Counted from the stretch's first letter, positions 1 through 5,389 are shown. The stretch is DNA of 5,389 bases from JBJHBY01 sp050485745 (GCA_050485745.1 JBJHBY010000228.1:1-5389); one strand, 5' to 3'. Numbers and translations: made by a program. Notes: a model not told the origin generated them from the sequence alone.

Positions 1-471
1 CGCTTTGGAATGGTTATGGTTGTAGGTCGATCGAAGGCGCTCGGAAACCCGGTGAGCCTTTTGCAGACGTTCATTGCGTATGGCCCGCTTCGCCCATCCC
101 TCGTACAGCATGCGTGCGGCGACACCAGCGACAAGAATGCCGAAAACCGGCTTGTAGACGTCCATGTCTGAGAGATAGTTGGCCGAAAACCAGGATCCGG
201 CCACGGCTCCGATGGGGGCGCCGATACCGAAGGTGAATGCGAGTGGCCACAGGAGGCGCTTCTGTCGGTAGTAGATCGGCACGGAGAAAATCCTGCTTGA
301 AACCTCGAGGATCTGGTTGACCACCTTGATCATGTTGGGGTCACCGATGCCGAGAATCGAGATGTGGCCAATACCCGCAAGGATGCCGCCACCCCCGGCC
401 CCCATGGACATGATGAAACCAGCCAGCAGACACCAAGCAAATGCAAGATACGGGTTGAAGTCGAGTTCCAT
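1..471 (-). CDS. TauE/SafE (TSUP) family membrane permease, C-terminal part beyond the window
   Basis: The first 157 codons are present and the rest lies off the left edge. I read the protein as starting MELDFNPYLAFAW. A first hydrophobic segment (about residues 8-35) contains a glycine-rich stretch, SMGAGGGGILAGIG. It is followed by a conserved-looking NQILEVSSRIFSVPIYYRQKR segment (about 53-73), a second membrane segment (about 75-97), a third (about 108-123) and a strongly basic loop (about 125-157). This glycine-rich start and layout fit the TSUP family (TauE/SafE/DUF81), inner-membrane carriers that export sulfite, sulfoacetate or related small anions, or move other sulfur compounds. The start at 471 is preferred because GGGGAG (483-478) lies 6 bases upstream; an ATG two codons earlier (477) directly abuts that site. 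The gene follows the tctCBA operon in the same direction after a 206-base gap that may carry its own promoter. The family call is fairly secure; the substrate is not known. Confidence 0.8.
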   Translation of the reverse strand, partial: MELDFNPYLAFAWCLLAGFIMSMGAGGGGILAGIGHISILGIGDPNMIKVVNQILEVSSRIFSVPIYYRQKRLLWPLAFTFGIGAPIGAVAGSWFSANYLSDMDVYKPVFGILVAGVAARMLYEGWAKRAIRNERLQKAHRVSERLRSTYNHNHSKA

Positions 472-565
472 CTTCATCTCCCCTGTTACATGTGGCGTCT
501 ACTCTGCCCTGTATGGCGGCGCACAACAGTGCGTCGCCAATAAGCCGAACCTCGTTCCGACGCGG

Positions 566-595
566 ATGCACCCGTACCATCCGGTACGGGTGCAT
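566..595. promoter_or_regulatory. Perfect 13-bp inverted repeat upstream of the TSUP gene (candidate operator or 5' UTR hairpin)
   Basis: The arms ATGCACCCGTACC (566-578) and GGTACGGGTGCAT (583-595) are perfect inverted copies separated by the four bases ATCC. On the minus strand the repeat begins 10 bases after a TATAAT box, so it would overlap or closely follow the transcription start of the TSUP gene. That position suits a repressor operator. If transcribed it would also form a very stable hairpin. No run of T follows it in the direction of transcription, which argues against an intrinsic terminator. The palindrome is directly seen; its role is inferred. Confidence 0.6.
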
Positions 596-605
596 ACACT
601 GTGAG

Positions 606-611
606 ATTATA
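606..611 (-). promoter_or_regulatory. Candidate -10 box for the TSUP gene
   Basis: The minus strand reads TATAAT at 611-606, a perfect consensus -10 hexamer, in the otherwise non-coding gap between tctA and the TSUP gene. The expected -35 position (around 629-634, reading GGATTC) is poor. The best TTGACA-like string, TTCACT at 631-626, is only 14 bases away, which is too short for a standard sigma-70 promoter. If used, the promoter would need an activator, or the match may be chance. A transcript would start near position 599 and leave a 5' leader of about 130 bases containing the 13-bp palindrome. Confidence 0.4.
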
Positions 612-647
612 GGAAGGTCGGCCTAAGTGAATCCTGTGTGGGATCCT

Positions 648-671
648 GCCCGCCTGCTCATACCGGCGGGC
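648..671 (-). terminator. GC-rich hairpin just after tctA, possible operon terminator
   Basis: On the minus strand, six bases after the tctA TAG stop, GCCCGCC (671-665) and GGCGGGC (654-648) form a perfect 7-bp all-GC stem with a 10-base loop. Its position directly behind the last tct gene suggests it ends or protects the tctCBA transcript. It has no T tract (AGGATCCC follows), so it is not a canonical intrinsic terminator; it may instead block 3' exonucleases or cause only partial termination before the TSUP gene. Confidence 0.45.
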
Positions 672-677
672 TGTCCG

Positions 678-2201
678 CTACTGTTCGTACAGCGCGTTTC
701 TTTTTTGTCGCCACCGGCCCAGCGACTCCCTGATTCCGGGCCAGAGGGACCAGATCATGAATGCAGCGGCCATTGCCAGGATGGTCGCGCTCAGCGGCCG
801 CATGAAAAAGATCATGAGATTGTTGTCGTAGGAGTACATGGATGTGAGGAAGTACTTCTCCGCCAAGGGGCCGAGGATCACACCCAAGATCATCGGTGCC
901 ACCGGAATGTTGGCTCGGCGGAACAGGTAGCTGATGAATCCGAAGAACAGGCATATGTAGACGTCCGAGATATTGTTCCGCACGCCGAATGCACCCACCA
1001 GACATAGTATGGTGATGAATCCGAACAGCACCGGCTGGGGAATCTTCATCAATGTGGCAAAGCCGCGTGCGACGATCAGGCCCGCGAAAATCATAAGCAG
1101 GTTGGCGACCAGATAACCCGCGAAAACCGTGTAGACCAGGGTTGCGTTCGTGGTGAAGAGCTGTGGTCCAGGCTGGATTCCCTGGATCATCAGCGCGGCA
1201 AGCATGATGGCCGTGGCCGCGCTGCCCGGGATGCCAAGCGTCAGGAGTGGGATCGTGGCGGTCCCCGTGGTGGCGTTCTTGGCGGTTTCCGGCGCGGCAA
1301 GGGCTTCCTCGACTCCCGTCCCGAATTCGTGTCCTCGCTTTGATGTCTGGCGTTCGACACCGTACGCCAGGATGGCCCCGATGACCGCGCCGGAGCCGGG
1401 GATGGCGCCGATGATGCAACCGATCACGGAGCCCCTGGCGATGGGCCCCTTGAGCCTGAACAGTTCCCTGACCGTGGGCAACCTGGTTCGTGTCGATTTG
1501 ATGTCGTTGTAGTTCGTTCGGACCTTCTCACCCAGCCACCAGAGCACCTCGCCAATGGCGAACATGCCCACGAGCACAACGACGAAGTTGATGCCGTTCT
1601 CGAGTATTTCCGAGCCGAAAGTCAGCCTTGGCTGACCGTACATCGGGTCGAGTCCCACTGCGCCGACGGCAACTCCGAACAGCAGCGAGATCATGCTGAC
1701 CATGAACTGCCCCCGGGCGATGGCTACCACCGAGATAAGGCCCAGCAGGGTGGCGGCGAAGAATTCAGGCGAACCGAATCGAAGCGCAAAGGTGGCGAAG
1801 GGTTGGGATACGAATATCATGATCAGGGCGCTGGCGATGCCGCCCGCGGCAGAACAGGTGATGGCGATGCCCAATGCCTTGGCAGCCATGCCTTTCTTCG
1901 TCATGGGGTAGCCATCCCATGTGGCCGGTATGGATGCAGGGGAGCCGGGGATGTTGATCAGAATCGAGGCGATCGATCCGCCGAAGATGCCGCCTACATA
2001 CAGGCCGGCCAGGAAGACCATGGCCTGCTCTGCCGTCATCACGTAGGTGAACGGTAGCGCGAGCACCATGGCGTTGACGAAGTTGATCCCCGGCAGGGCG
2101 CCCGCCACTACGCCAATGAAGATCCCCAGGACCAGCAGCAGAAACGTGTGGAAGCCAAAGACATTGGCCATTCCTGCAGAGAGTAGAGAGAGAATCTCCA
2201 T
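678..2201 (-). CDS. tctA: Tripartite tricarboxylate transporter, large membrane subunit TctA
   Basis: This 507-residue protein is the large, multi-spanning integral membrane subunit of a TTT carrier; with TctB it moves an organic anion delivered by the binding protein TctC across the inner membrane, driven by an ion gradient. The length is typical of the family. The N-terminal half holds GALPGINFVNA (about residues 34-44), then the family signature region FGGSIASILINIPGSPASIP (about 73-92) followed by DGYPMTKKG. The second half has the matching repeat: GAIPGSGAVIGAILAYGVE near residue 250, then a LTLGIPGSAATAIML stretch. Two glycine/proline-rich motifs, one per half, are characteristic of TctA. 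Reading could begin at a GTG six codons earlier (2219), but the ATG at 2201 is chosen because AAGAGG lies 8 bases before it. tctA is the third gene of the operon, 106 bases after tctB. Substrate cannot be told from this subunit. Confidence 0.97.
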   Translation of the reverse strand: MEILSLLSAGMANVFGFHTFLLLVLGIFIGVVAGALPGINFVNAMVLALPFTYVMTAEQAMVFLAGLYVGGIFGGSIASILINIPGSPASIPATWDGYPMTKKGMAAKALGIAITCSAAGGIASALIMIFVSQPFATFALRFGSPEFFAATLLGLISVVAIARGQFMVSMISLLFGVAVGAVGLDPMYGQPRLTFGSEILENGINFVVVLVGMFAIGEVLWWLGEKVRTNYNDIKSTRTRLPTVRELFRLKGPIARGSVIGCIIGAIPGSGAVIGAILAYGVERQTSKRGHEFGTGVEEALAAPETAKNATTGTATIPLLTLGIPGSAATAIMLAALMIQGIQPGPQLFTTNATLVYTVFAGYLVANLLMIFAGLIVARGFATLMKIPQPVLFGFITILCLVGAFGVRNNISDVYICLFFGFISYLFRRANIPVAPMILGVILGPLAEKYFLTSMYSYDNNLMIFFMRPLSATILAMAAAFMIWSLWPGIRESLGRWRQKRNALYEQ

Positions 2202-2209
2202 TGGGGCGA

Positions 2210-2215
2210 CCTCTT
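2210..2215 (-). promoter_or_regulatory. Ribosome binding site deciding the tctA start
   Basis: The minus strand reads AAGAGG here, eight bases before the ATG at 2201. The in-frame GTG at 2219 lies upstream of this site and would place it inside the coding sequence, so the ATG is the better start. Confidence 0.6.
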
Positions 2216-2229
2216 GCACGTGTTGTGTG

Positions 2230-2265
2230 CTGTTTAGCCGCGTTCAGTGACGCAGTCTGAAACAG
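2230..2265 (-). promoter_or_regulatory. Nested stem-loop in the tctB-tctA gap
   Basis: In the 106-base gap between tctB and tctA, the outer arms CTGTTT (minus strand 2265-2260) and AAACAG (2235-2230) pair perfectly. Inside them GCGT (2253-2250) and ACGC (2243-2240) form a second stem with a six-base loop. No T tract follows, so this looks like an RNA processing or stability element, or an attenuator-like structure setting the level of tctA, rather than a full terminator. It lies 14 bases upstream of the tctA ribosome binding site. The individual stems are short, so chance is possible. Confidence 0.35.
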
Positions 2266-2307
2266 ATATATGCCCGGCACCTTACGGGTATGGGCAGAAC
2301 GGTACGG

Positions 2308-3009
2308 TCAGAAGACCGAAAGCCATCCATACAGAAGCGTCGTGAGGGTTTCGAAGATACCAATCCCCCGGGGTAATGGCATGTATGCAACCTTGACCAG
2401 CAGATACAGTGGCGCGAGTGTGCCTGCAACGCTGATGGAGATCAGCTTGATGGGATTGCGCACCCCTCCATGAATCATCCAGGCCAGCAGGAACACGATG
2501 GTACTGATCAGGAACCCCACATAGACGAAGCCCAGTCCGTAAAGAAGGACCATCCACCCGCCGATCACGAGCCGTTGATTGTCACATCCTTGCGCGACCG
2601 CTCCCGATTTGCGGTCTGTATCACCTTTGGAGCGGCTTGATATGCACCGCCAGGCCCGGCCGATGCACAACAGGCCTGTCACGAAGAGCAGCAACGTCAG
2701 TGAATACTCCGGCCAGGACAGCGGGCCGAACTGGTGAGTGACGACCGCGCCACCGGAATACAAAGGGGATGTATGGAGGTGGTAGAGCAGCCAGGTGGTC
2801 CCGAGCAGGACGATGACAGGTCCGCAGAGTCTAGTCTTTTTTATGCGCTGCCAGTAGCGTTTTGTGACATTGTTGTCCGATGGGCCGGCCGTATGATCCG
2901 GTGCAGGCAACTTGTAGATCGTGTTGCGCTGCCCGGTGCCACACGGGTGCTCGTCTGTGCGGAATTTCTTGTCCAGATACAGCATCATCGTCACGACGCG
3001 CCGGATCAA
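2308..3009 (-). CDS. tctB: Tripartite tricarboxylate transporter, small membrane subunit TctB
   Basis: This is the small, poorly conserved integral membrane subunit of the TTT carrier, working with TctA. As read it has 233 residues with hydrophobic segments at about 61-79, 101-119, a paired block 147-179 (two short spans) and 187-206. The C-terminal PLPRGIGIFETLTTLLYGWL region after the last span is typical of TctB. The identification rests on this layout plus position between tctC and tctA. The widest reading starts at a TTG whose TTGA overlaps the tctC stop, suggesting translational coupling; ATG codons at 2988 and 2985 are alternatives, but none has a good ribosome binding site. The hydrophilic stretch before the first span (about 60 residues, with KKFRTDEHPCGTGQR) is unusually long, since many family members are roughly 150-180 residues, so the true start may be further in. 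Identity is fairly secure, the start is not. Confidence 0.85.
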   Translation of the reverse strand: MIRRVVTMMLYLDKKFRTDEHPCGTGQRNTIYKLPAPDHTAGPSDNNVTKRYWQRIKKTRLCGPVIVLLGTTWLLYHLHTSPLYSGGAVVTHQFGPLSWPEYSLTLLLFVTGLLCIGRAWRCISSRSKGDTDRKSGAVAQGCDNQRLVIGGWMVLLYGLGFVYVGFLISTIVFLLAWMIHGGVRNPIKLISISVAGTLAPLYLLVKVAYMPLPRGIGIFETLTTLLYGWLSVF

Positions 3010-3986
3010 TTCACGAGTCCAAGATCAGTCATTAGCTTGTTTATCTGATCATAGTACCCCGTTGCATACTCGCGGACTGCCGTGCGATCCATGGGCTCGA
3101 CGCATTTGAACTGGCGTGCGCAAATTTCCTTGTACTCGTCGCTTTCCAGCACCATGCGTATCGCGCCGTGAAGTTTCTCGACTACTTCCTTCGGTGTACC
3201 CTCTGGGGCAACCAGCCCTCTCCAGTTGGGCAAGTTGATATCGAGATCAAATTCCTTGGAAATCGGCACATCCGGGAAATCGCTGTGACGTTGGTCAGCA
3301 AACGCCACGATCGGTTTGAGATCGCCCGACTGGACCAGCCCGACCACTGCATCAACCTGCTGGAAGAGGACTTCGGCGTGACCGCCGATGGGTGCTGTAT
3401 GTCTTTCACCGGGATCCATGGGGACGTTGCGGATTTCGTAGCCCGCCTTGTTCAGTGCCTTGACTGCTATGTCGTCCTGGGCGCCCAGGCCCGCGGTTGC
3501 AACACGCACCTTGCCGGGGTTTTTCTTGGCGTAATCCAGCAGCCCCTGGAAATCCTGAAAGGGAGTGGCCTTGCCGACGAAGAACATGGACGTGCCAGCG
3601 TCGGCAATGGCCAGAAACTCGAACTGGTCCATTTTCAGGCGGCTGGTACCGCTTACCATGGTGGTCACGGCGATCCCCGTGAATGTTCCGATGGTGTAGC
3701 CATCCGGTCTTGCCGAGGCCACGCGTGTCAGGCCGGTGTTTCCAGATGCGCCTGTCACATTGACGACTGGTACGGGCACGCCGAGATGCTGGGGCAGAAA
3801 ACGTGCGACCGCACGGCCGGCCTGATCCGCGCTCCCTCCAGGCCCGAAGTTGACGATCATCTCGATAGGCCGCGCAGGGTAGTCTCGCCCGGACTGGGCG
3901 GAACCCTGTATGGGGATGACAAGCATGAGGGCTGCACATGCTGCAGCGATGAACTGGCTGCCAAAGTGTCTGGAAAGAATGTCCAT
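3006..3986 (-). CDS. tctC: Tripartite tricarboxylate transporter substrate-binding protein (TctC/Bug family)
   Basis: This 326-residue protein is the periplasmic receptor that captures the substrate, usually a carboxylate or other organic anion, and delivers it to TctAB. A signal peptide is clear: a charged start (MDILSRHF), a hydrophobic core at about 12-26 and a likely cleavage after GSA at residue 30. The mature protein opens with the Bug signature DYPARPIEMIVNFGPGGSAD (35-54), including the GPGG loop that helps bind the ligand. It continues with TGASGNTGLTRVASARPDGYTIG (78-100) and an NPGKVRVATAG segment (156-166), and later SGDLKPIVAFADQRHSDFPDVP and WRGLVAPEGTP, all placed as in the family. 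GGAGGT (3996-3991) lies four bases upstream of the ATG, a strong site that suits the high expression expected of a binding protein. Two cysteines near the C terminus (EICARQFKCVEPMD) might form a disulfide. tctC is the first gene of the operon. The ligand is not predictable from sequence alone. Confidence 0.97.
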   Translation of the reverse strand: MDILSRHFGSQFIAAACAALMLVIPIQGSAQSGRDYPARPIEMIVNFGPGGSADQAGRAVARFLPQHLGVPVPVVNVTGASGNTGLTRVASARPDGYTIGTFTGIAVTTMVSGTSRLKMDQFEFLAIADAGTSMFFVGKATPFQDFQGLLDYAKKNPGKVRVATAGLGAQDDIAVKALNKAGYEIRNVPMDPGERHTAPIGGHAEVLFQQVDAVVGLVQSGDLKPIVAFADQRHSDFPDVPISKEFDLDINLPNWRGLVAPEGTPKEVVEKLHGAIRMVLESDEYKEICARQFKCVEPMDRTAVREYATGYYDQINKLMTDLGLVN

Positions 3987-4254
3987 GACGACCTCCGCGG
4001 AGCAATTGTTTCAGAGATGAATTTTTATGGTGCTGTCAGGCGTTAGGGCGGTACCTTGCGTGTTACATACCTCGATAGCCGACCGGGTTCCGGGGATTCC
4101 TGACAAGATACTCCTGATGCAGGATAAAAGTGTATGCAAGTTGCATGTATATGTTGCCGCCCAACTGTGTTTGCCCGCGCTGCGGATCCCGCCCGTATCG
4201 ATCCCTTTGATTATTTTATGAATCCGCCCTATAAGTATTTCTTCAGATCCCTGT
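3987..4254 (-). other. Intergenic region and presumed tctCBA leader/promoter region
   Basis: These 268 bases separate the ferredoxin stop from the tctC start. The region contains the strong tctC ribosome binding site GGAGGT (3996-3991). A 6-1-6 palindrome is at 4134-4146 and a 5-3-5 palindrome, TCCTGATGCAGGA, at 4112-4124. I found no convincing pair of -35 and -10 boxes; the nearest to a -35 is TTGTCA on the minus strand around 4105-4100, with nothing suitable downstream. No clear intrinsic terminator follows the ferredoxin. An open reading frame of 91 codons crosses the gap but shows no recognisable protein features. The tctC promoter probably lies here and may depend on an activator. Confidence 0.6.
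4134..4146. promoter_or_regulatory. Short palindrome upstream of tctC, candidate operator
   Basis: ATGCAA and TTGCAT flank a single central G, giving a perfect 6-1-6 inverted repeat about 150 bases upstream of the tctC start. Odd-length palindromes of this kind are common as binding sites for dimeric repressors and activators such as GntR- or LacI-type proteins. A second small palindrome lies about ten bases away at 4112-4124. No regulator gene is in the window, so assignment to any family is guesswork. Confidence 0.3.
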
Positions 4255-4599
4255 CTATACCGCGGGCACACACGGCTCACCTGCAAGATTGTCTATCAGC
4301 AGCCGCTCGACGATTTCACCGCAAACGATATGACGCTCGAGAACTTCACGCGCATCCTCCTCGGTAGCGACGCGATACCAGACGGCTTCGGGGTATATCA
4401 CCACCGTGGGACCGAACTCGCAGTGATCCAGACATCCTGCACGATTGACTCGTACGATTCCCTTGAGGCCGTGTCTGACGAGACCGGCCTTGAGGAGCTT
4501 GAAGATTTTTTCGGAACCACGATGCAGACAGCACCCGACGGGATCGTCAGCATCCCGCTCATTGAGGCAAACGAAGACATGTCGTTTGAATCCGGTCAT
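4255..4599 (-). CDS. Small thioredoxin-fold [2Fe-2S] ferredoxin
   Basis: This 114-residue cytoplasmic electron carrier belongs to the thioredoxin-like (2Fe-2S) ferredoxin family (the COG3411 type). The protein opens with HVFVCLNERD, giving the first cluster cysteine at 11. A further pair follows at 23-24 in GCCLHRGS, and the hallmark NRAGCLDHCEFGPTVVIYPE places cysteines 56 and 60 in a CxxxC. The ligands are therefore C11, C23 or C24, C56 and C60. The segment VWYRVATEEDAREVLERHI after it is also family-typical. Length matches the usual 100-115 residues. The start at 4599 is chosen because GGAG (4609-4606) sits six bases upstream and homology begins here; ATGs at 4632 and 4635, behind an AGGAG, would add 11-12 residues. 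It lies 268 bases ahead of tctC in the same direction. It has no partner enzyme beside it, so its redox partner is unknown. A link with the transporter is unproven. Confidence 0.9.
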   Translation of the reverse strand: MTGFKRHVFVCLNERDADDPVGCCLHRGSEKIFKLLKAGLVRHGLKGIVRVNRAGCLDHCEFGPTVVIYPEAVWYRVATEEDAREVLERHIVCGEIVERLLIDNLAGEPCVPAV

Positions 4600-4654
4600 G
4601 GGTCTCTCCACATGGATTAGATTACGAGTCATCATTCTCCTCATCGGCCTATGG

Positions 4655-4683
4655 ATTAATGTCATAATTCAGACATAAATGAA
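4655..4683 (-). promoter_or_regulatory. Weak candidate promoter with an inverted repeat, upstream of the ferredoxin
   Basis: On the minus strand TTCATT (4683-4678) and ATTAAT (4660-4655) are 17 bases apart, giving weak -35 and -10 hexamers in an AT-rich patch that stands out from its surroundings. Between and around them ATGTC and GACAT arms (4659-4663 and 4672-4676) form an inverted repeat with an eight-base spacer, a layout that could serve as an operator in the promoter spacer. Transcription would start about 50 bases before the ferredoxin ATG. The box matches are modest, so this is a suggestion only. Confidence 0.25.
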
Positions 4684-4684
4684 T

Positions 4685-5263
4685 GGGGTTCCCTCGGATC
4701 TACTGGGATTTGGAGCCACGCTGCGCATCAGGCTGAAGAAATGGCTGATATTGAGAGACGCCCGGATCGCTGTCTGTGCCTGAGTCCATCAACCAAGTCT
4801 GGTTGATGGACTTCATGCATGACCGCTTGGAGGATGATCGGGCATTCCGGCTACTCAACGTGATCGATGATTACAACCGGGAGGGACTGGGTATTGAGGT
4901 GGATTTCTCGCTGCCCGCAGAGCGGGTGATTATGAGCCTTGGGTCAGATCATCGAATGGCGGGCGAGCCCTTGGCGATCCGCTGCGATAATGGCCCGGAT
5001 ACGTCAGCACAGCGCTGCTCAACTGGGCTGAGCTAAGGGGCTCCGACTCGAATACATTCAGTCTGGAAAGTCACAGCAGAATGCCTACGTCGATCGTTAC
5101 AACAGAACGGTACGCTACAACTGGCCGGGGCAGCACCTGTTCGAGTCCATTGCCGAGGTCCAAGCCTCTTTGTCATCCGCTGGCTCTGGATGTACAATCA
5201 TGAGCGGCCGTATATATCCTTAGGAGGCATTATCCTATACAGAAGTTGGCCTTCGCGCTCTAG
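4685..5263 (+). pseudogene. Decayed, left-truncated IS3-family transposase OrfB
   Basis: This is the remnant of the DDE integrase-type transposase of an IS3-family element. Recognisable pieces in order are RIYWDLEP (from 4698 back to 4695), LRIRLKKWLI (4721-4750), VPESINQVWLMDFMHDRLED (from 4776), VIDDYNREGLGIEVDFSLPAERVI, IRCDNGP (about 4977-4997), YVSTALLNWAELR (5000-5038), LEYIQSGKSQQNAYVDRYNRTVRYNW (5047 on), RWLWMYNHERPYISLGGI (5178-5231) and a C-terminal PIQKLAFAL before the TAG at 5261. These pieces lie in different frames. One-base shifts are visible near 4719, 4751, 4941, 4962, 5000, 5039, 5168 and 5232, and a TGA interrupts at 4752. The first catalytic Asp (4809-4811) and second (4986-4988) remain, but the catalytic Glu is Asp at 5092-5094. 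The N-terminal part of OrfB and all of OrfA are missing. It cannot encode an active enzyme. The family call is strong; the subgroup is left open. Confidence 0.9.
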
Positions 5264-5389
5264 GCGCTACTTCTGCCGACCATTAGAAATGGGCGGGATT
5301 ATCAGCATTAGCCTTTAGTATCGAGTCGTTCAAGGCCGGCTGGCCAGCCATAATGGTCTTGCTTTGCTGGTGTGCGCTTCACATTGACC
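5264..5389 (+). mobile_element. Probable right end of the IS3 remnant and unassigned flank
   Basis: After the transposase stop, about 40 bases resemble the short non-coding tail of an IS3 element. A plausible right end is the ATTATCA at 5298-5304, since IS3-family elements usually end in CA and the string GGGCGGGATTATCA has the look of a terminal inverted repeat. No matching left end (TGATAATCCC-like) is present to the left of the remnant, consistent with truncation there, so the boundary is uncertain. From 5305 to 5389 I see no convincing gene; GGCTGGCCAGCC at 5338-5349 is a perfect 12-bp palindrome of unknown meaning. Confidence 0.4.

Noticed and set aside
566..595. 13-bp palindrome as an intrinsic terminator of tctCBA
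   Set aside because: No T tract follows in either direction, and it lies after a TATAAT box rather than directly behind a stop codon.
317..604. 95-codon plus-strand open frame over the TSUP start
   Set aside because: It is antisense to the TSUP gene and its end is just the 13-bp palindrome read as protein.
658..1419. Long minus-strand open frame inside tctA
   Set aside because: It overlaps tctA in another frame, is rich in His, Arg and Pro, and has no domain features; tctA has full family motifs.
3168..4046. 292-codon plus-strand open frame opposite tctC
   Set aside because: It is antisense to a clear TctC with signal peptide and Bug motifs; its composition (many Cys, His, Gly) is that of a shadow frame.
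4011..4286. 91-codon minus-strand open frame spanning the fdx-tctC gap
   Set aside because: It starts inside the ferredoxin gene, has no convincing ribosome binding site or recognisable domain, and covers likely regulatory sequence.
4330..4620. 96-codon plus-strand open frame opposite the ferredoxin
   Set aside because: It is antisense to the ferredoxin, whose cysteine motif is diagnostic; no protein family is recognisable in it.
4776..5036. 86-codon frame as an intact small gene
   Set aside because: It is only the middle of OrfB: homology continues upstream and downstream in other frames and the GTG start corresponds to an internal valine.
5338..5349. GGCTGGCCAGCC as a regulatory or recombination site
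   Set aside because: A single 12-bp GC-rich palindrome with no associated gene, repeat partner or promoter in view; chance is a sufficient explanation.

Overview
The window suggests a proteobacterium, most likely beta or gamma. It has GC-rich coding sequence and a complete tripartite tricarboxylate transporter (TTT) operon, a transporter type especially common in those groups. No marker allows a finer placement.

All intact genes lie on the minus strand and are read from right to left. The order of transcription is: a small thioredoxin-fold [2Fe-2S] ferredoxin (4599 to 4255); a 268-base gap; tctC, the periplasmic solute-binding protein (3986 to 3006); tctB, the small membrane subunit, whose start overlaps the tctC stop (3009 to 2308); a 106-base gap holding a nested stem-loop; tctA, the large membrane subunit (2201 to 678); a 206-base gap holding a GC-rich hairpin, a TATAAT box and a perfect 13-bp palindrome; and a TauE/SafE-type (TSUP) permease whose C-terminal part runs off the left edge (471 to 1).

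The right end (about 4685 to 5304) is a decayed, left-truncated IS3-family element on the plus strand. It keeps the C-terminal two thirds of the OrfB transposase, broken by several one-base frameshifts and an in-frame stop, and with the catalytic glutamate replaced by aspartate. The last 85 bases hold nothing I can identify.

TctC would capture an organic anion in the periplasm and TctAB would carry it across the inner membrane using an ion gradient. The co-directional TSUP permease is of the kind that exports sulfite or other small sulfur anions or organosulfonates. TTT plus TSUP therefore suggests import of a sulfur-containing organic acid and export of a sulfur product, but no catabolic enzyme is in view and this remains a hypothesis. 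I found no CRISPR array, tRNA, rRNA or clearly new system. The points most worth following are the regulatory palindromes, the TTT/TSUP pairing and the decayed transposase.
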